A stretch of DNA of 64,000 bases from positions 124,001-188,000 of the forward strand of contig NZ_JAALFH010000060.1 of NCBI RefSeq assembly GCF_011058255.1, in the 5' to 3' direction. Under the pieces are notes generated by a model. It made no database searches. It had not been told where the DNA came from and was given only the letters and a program-made list of their open reading frames with translations. Positions 62,767 to 64,000 of this stretch are shown piece by piece. How positions within the stretch are numbered: the first letter of the stretch is position 1; each line of letters opens with the position of its first letter. The DNA is from Thioalkalivibrio sp. XN8. Its GTDB lineage: Bacteria; Pseudomonadota; Gammaproteobacteria; Steroidobacterales; XN24. Made by a program: the position numbers and the translations under genes.

Positions 62767-62940
62767 TTAGGCCCTGGGCTTCCGTCCGGCCACCGCAGCG
62801 ACCACGGCGCCCGCCACACCGCCTCCTACGCCGCCCACGACTCCCGCGTTGGACCCTGCGCCGAGAAGATGCAGAACGGCAACACACGCAATCGCTGCTA
62901 CGACGCCAGCTATGAGGCCTATCAGGATCAGTTTTCCCAT
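62767..62940 (-). CDS. Small Gly/Ala-rich membrane protein (57 aa)
   Basis: The frame MGKLILIGLIAGVVAAIACV begins at 62940 with a strong GGAAGGAG 6 bases ahead. One helix covers residues 4-26. Then a Gly/Val/Ala stretch (GVVGGVGGGVAGAVVAAVAG) gives a glycine-zipper-like second helix, and the tail is RKPRA. It is shorter than the usual annotation cut-off. Function unknown. Confidence 0.65.
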   Translation of the reverse strand: MGKLILIGLIAGVVAAIACVAVLHLLGAGSNAGVVGGVGGGVAGAVVAAVAGRKPRA

Positions 62941-62942
62941 CG

Positions 62943-63263
62943 TCAACTCCTTCCGTTCAGCTGCGAAGACGGCTCGGTCAACTGCAGCAAGTCAGGGACA
63001 TCTCGACGCCCGAGCGATGCGGGCCCGCGGGCGGCTCGACTTCCGAGTCTGCCGGCCGATCGCCCCGCCGATCGGTTCCAGGACCGCTCCTCGCGTGCGG
63101 AGCCGAACGGCATGCTCGAGAGTACCGCTCCGACGGCCGCTCGAGGCAAAAACCCAAGGCCGAGAAGCGCAATGGCCGCTAGGGCCACCAAGCTCGCCAT
63201 GGCTGCCAGACGCGCCGCTTTGCCAACTGTCAGCACTCGCGCCAGCCACGCCTCGGACCGCAC
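62943..63263 (-). CDS. Doubtful membrane-anchored protein
   Basis: A 106-aa frame: one hydrophobic helix (residues 20-45, AAMASLVALAAIALLGLGFL), then a Arg/Ser-rich tail with little structure. It ends just before the strong SD of the 57-aa gene. The tail composition is like out-of-frame high-G+C sequence, so it may not be coded. Confidence 0.3.
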   Translation of the reverse strand: MRSEAWLARVLTVGKAARLAAMASLVALAAIALLGLGFLPRAAVGAVLSSMPFGSAREERSWNRSAGRSAGRLGSRAARGPASLGRRDVPDLLQLTEPSSQLNGRS

Positions 63264-63290
63264 CCGCTGCAGCCGATTGTTATGACACGT

Positions 63291-64000
63291 CTATAAACCC
63301 TGAAACTCGAATGGTTCGGAGTCCTCGAAGAAGGCGCTGGCTTCTCCGGCATAAACCTGGCCACCATCTAGGCTGAGCTTCCTCACGGGCGCGTTGGCAC
63401 TGAAATCGATTTTCTTGAGGTCGACCCAGAGAACATTCGGGGTCAAAACATTCTCAAAGAAGTAGACGAGACGCTTCTGGTCCGCCACGACGCGCCAACG
63501 TGTATTCGATATGTGCGGCTGATCGCCCAGCGACAAGCCATAGGGCACCGACACATTTCTAATTACGCTGAATACACTCGCCACGGAAATGCGGGGATCG
63601 CTTGTTTGAGGAATGGTGTTGATATAGTAAGAGGCGCGAACGAATCGATCCGCTGCCTTGTTCGATCCGGGCAGGAATATGGTTCCCGGTATCTGTTCCC
63701 AGTAACCCTTGATTGCCAGTTGCTGCTCAAACACGGGGTCGTTCGTCATGACCTGGTGCGCCGAGTCGTGATGGATCACCAACTCTCCATCAATGTATTC
63801 CAGGATTGCGCTATCTCCGCTCGAATCAGAGAGTGAGAGATGCACCGTAGTGAACTTGTCCGTCCCAGGTATGAAATCAGTGACAACGACAAATTTCTCC
63901 TCCCGAAACGCGTCTACCGCCTCAGCTACCGTGGCAAAGTTGTCGAGCGCGTATTGGGCCCAGGCAGCAATCGTCAACCCTTCCTTCGTCCCGTCTTGTT
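63291..64000 (-). CDS. Choloylglycine-hydrolase-family protein, C-terminal part
   Basis: The frame is open to the window edge (QDGTKEG precedes LTIAAW), so the front of the protein, with the catalytic Cys, is outside. The visible 236 residues have the family's run: ILEYIDGELVIHHDSAHQVM, TNDPVFEQQ, FLPGSNKAADRFVRASYYIN and VFSVIRNVSVPYG. Penicillin V acylases, bile-salt hydrolases and related N-acyl-homoserine-lactone acylases share this fold. The base composition is less G+C-rich than the main part of the window. Minus strand. Confidence 0.9.
   Translation of the reverse strand, partial: QDGTKEGLTIAAWAQYALDNFATVAEAVDAFREEKFVVVTDFIPGTDKFTTVHLSLSDSSGDSAILEYIDGELVIHHDSAHQVMTNDPVFEQQLAIKGYWEQIPGTIFLPGSNKAADRFVRASYYINTIPQTSDPRISVASVFSVIRNVSVPYGLSLGDQPHISNTRWRVVADQKRLVYFFENVLTPNVLWVDLKKIDFSANAPVRKLSLDGGQVYAGEASAFFEDSEPFEFQGL

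Overview
The window reads as one contiguous piece of a high-G+C (roughly two thirds G+C by eye) gammaproteobacterial chromosome. It carries O2-dependent hemF, glmU-glmS, prlC, xthA, an HI0933-type flavoprotein, rsgA and a VC_2705-type sodium:solute symporter. Coding density is high and four-base ATGA or GTGA stop/start overlaps are common, so most minus-strand genes look like translationally coupled operons. The genus cannot be named from sequence alone; the mix of genes would suit a free-living marine or soil lineage. No rRNA, tRNA, CRISPR array or intact insertion sequence was found.

Layout. 1-3202: the 3' part of topA, tsaC, hemF and a VOC protein. 3216-3605: a MAPEG membrane protein. 3812-7745: three co-directional genes for exported proteins of unknown function (outer-membrane barrel, secreted modular protein, small Cys/His-rich protein). 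7822-8802: tag and an HvfA-like Cys-repeat peptide with its own terminator. 9026-12477: hemB, aroE, a GDT1-type ion transporter and a DmeF-type cation exporter. 12474-15287: lipoprotein hydrolase, gamma-carbonic-anhydrase-like protein and gor. 15400-19333: prlC, xthA and an HD-domain hydrolase preceded by a perfect CRP-type palindrome. 19353-23334: small redox and phosphatase-like proteins, a SYLF lipoprotein and an S9 peptidase. 23439-26678: glmU-glmS under DnaA-box-like sites. 26794-31041: beta-propeller protein and a glycan cassette (sialyltransferase-like enzyme, sulfotransferase, glycosyltransferase). 31058-36444: one long minus-strand run of flavoprotein, ogt, small membrane proteins, methyltransferases and a class D beta-lactamase. 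36451-40978: a winged-helix/Ser-Thr kinase/TPR protein divergent from a membrane protein plus lipoprotein pair. 41048-53959: accessory and housekeeping genes, including a hotdog-cyclase fusion, a PgpA fusion, rsgA, an OmpA-type protein, a DUF305 protein, a lipase and an atypical SDR. 54024-61183: a symporter (with DUF4212 subunit), response regulator, sensor-exonuclease and cNMP/CBS/DUF294 protein cassette. 61184-64000: a gene-poor stretch with remnants of a mobile element, small membrane proteins, an ACT-domain protein and the C-terminal part of a choloylglycine-hydrolase-family enzyme, cut by the window edge.

Themes. Cyclic-nucleotide signalling recurs: a class III cyclase fused to two hotdog domains, a cNMP-binding DUF294 protein, an HD hydrolase and a CRP-type site. 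Metal handling recurs around 8.5-12.5 kb (HvfA-like peptide, GDT1 family, DmeF). The best candidates for undescribed biology are the 3812-7745 exported module, the orphan HvfA-like peptide, the hotdog-cyclase, and the sialyltransferase-like/sulfotransferase/glycosyltransferase cassette.
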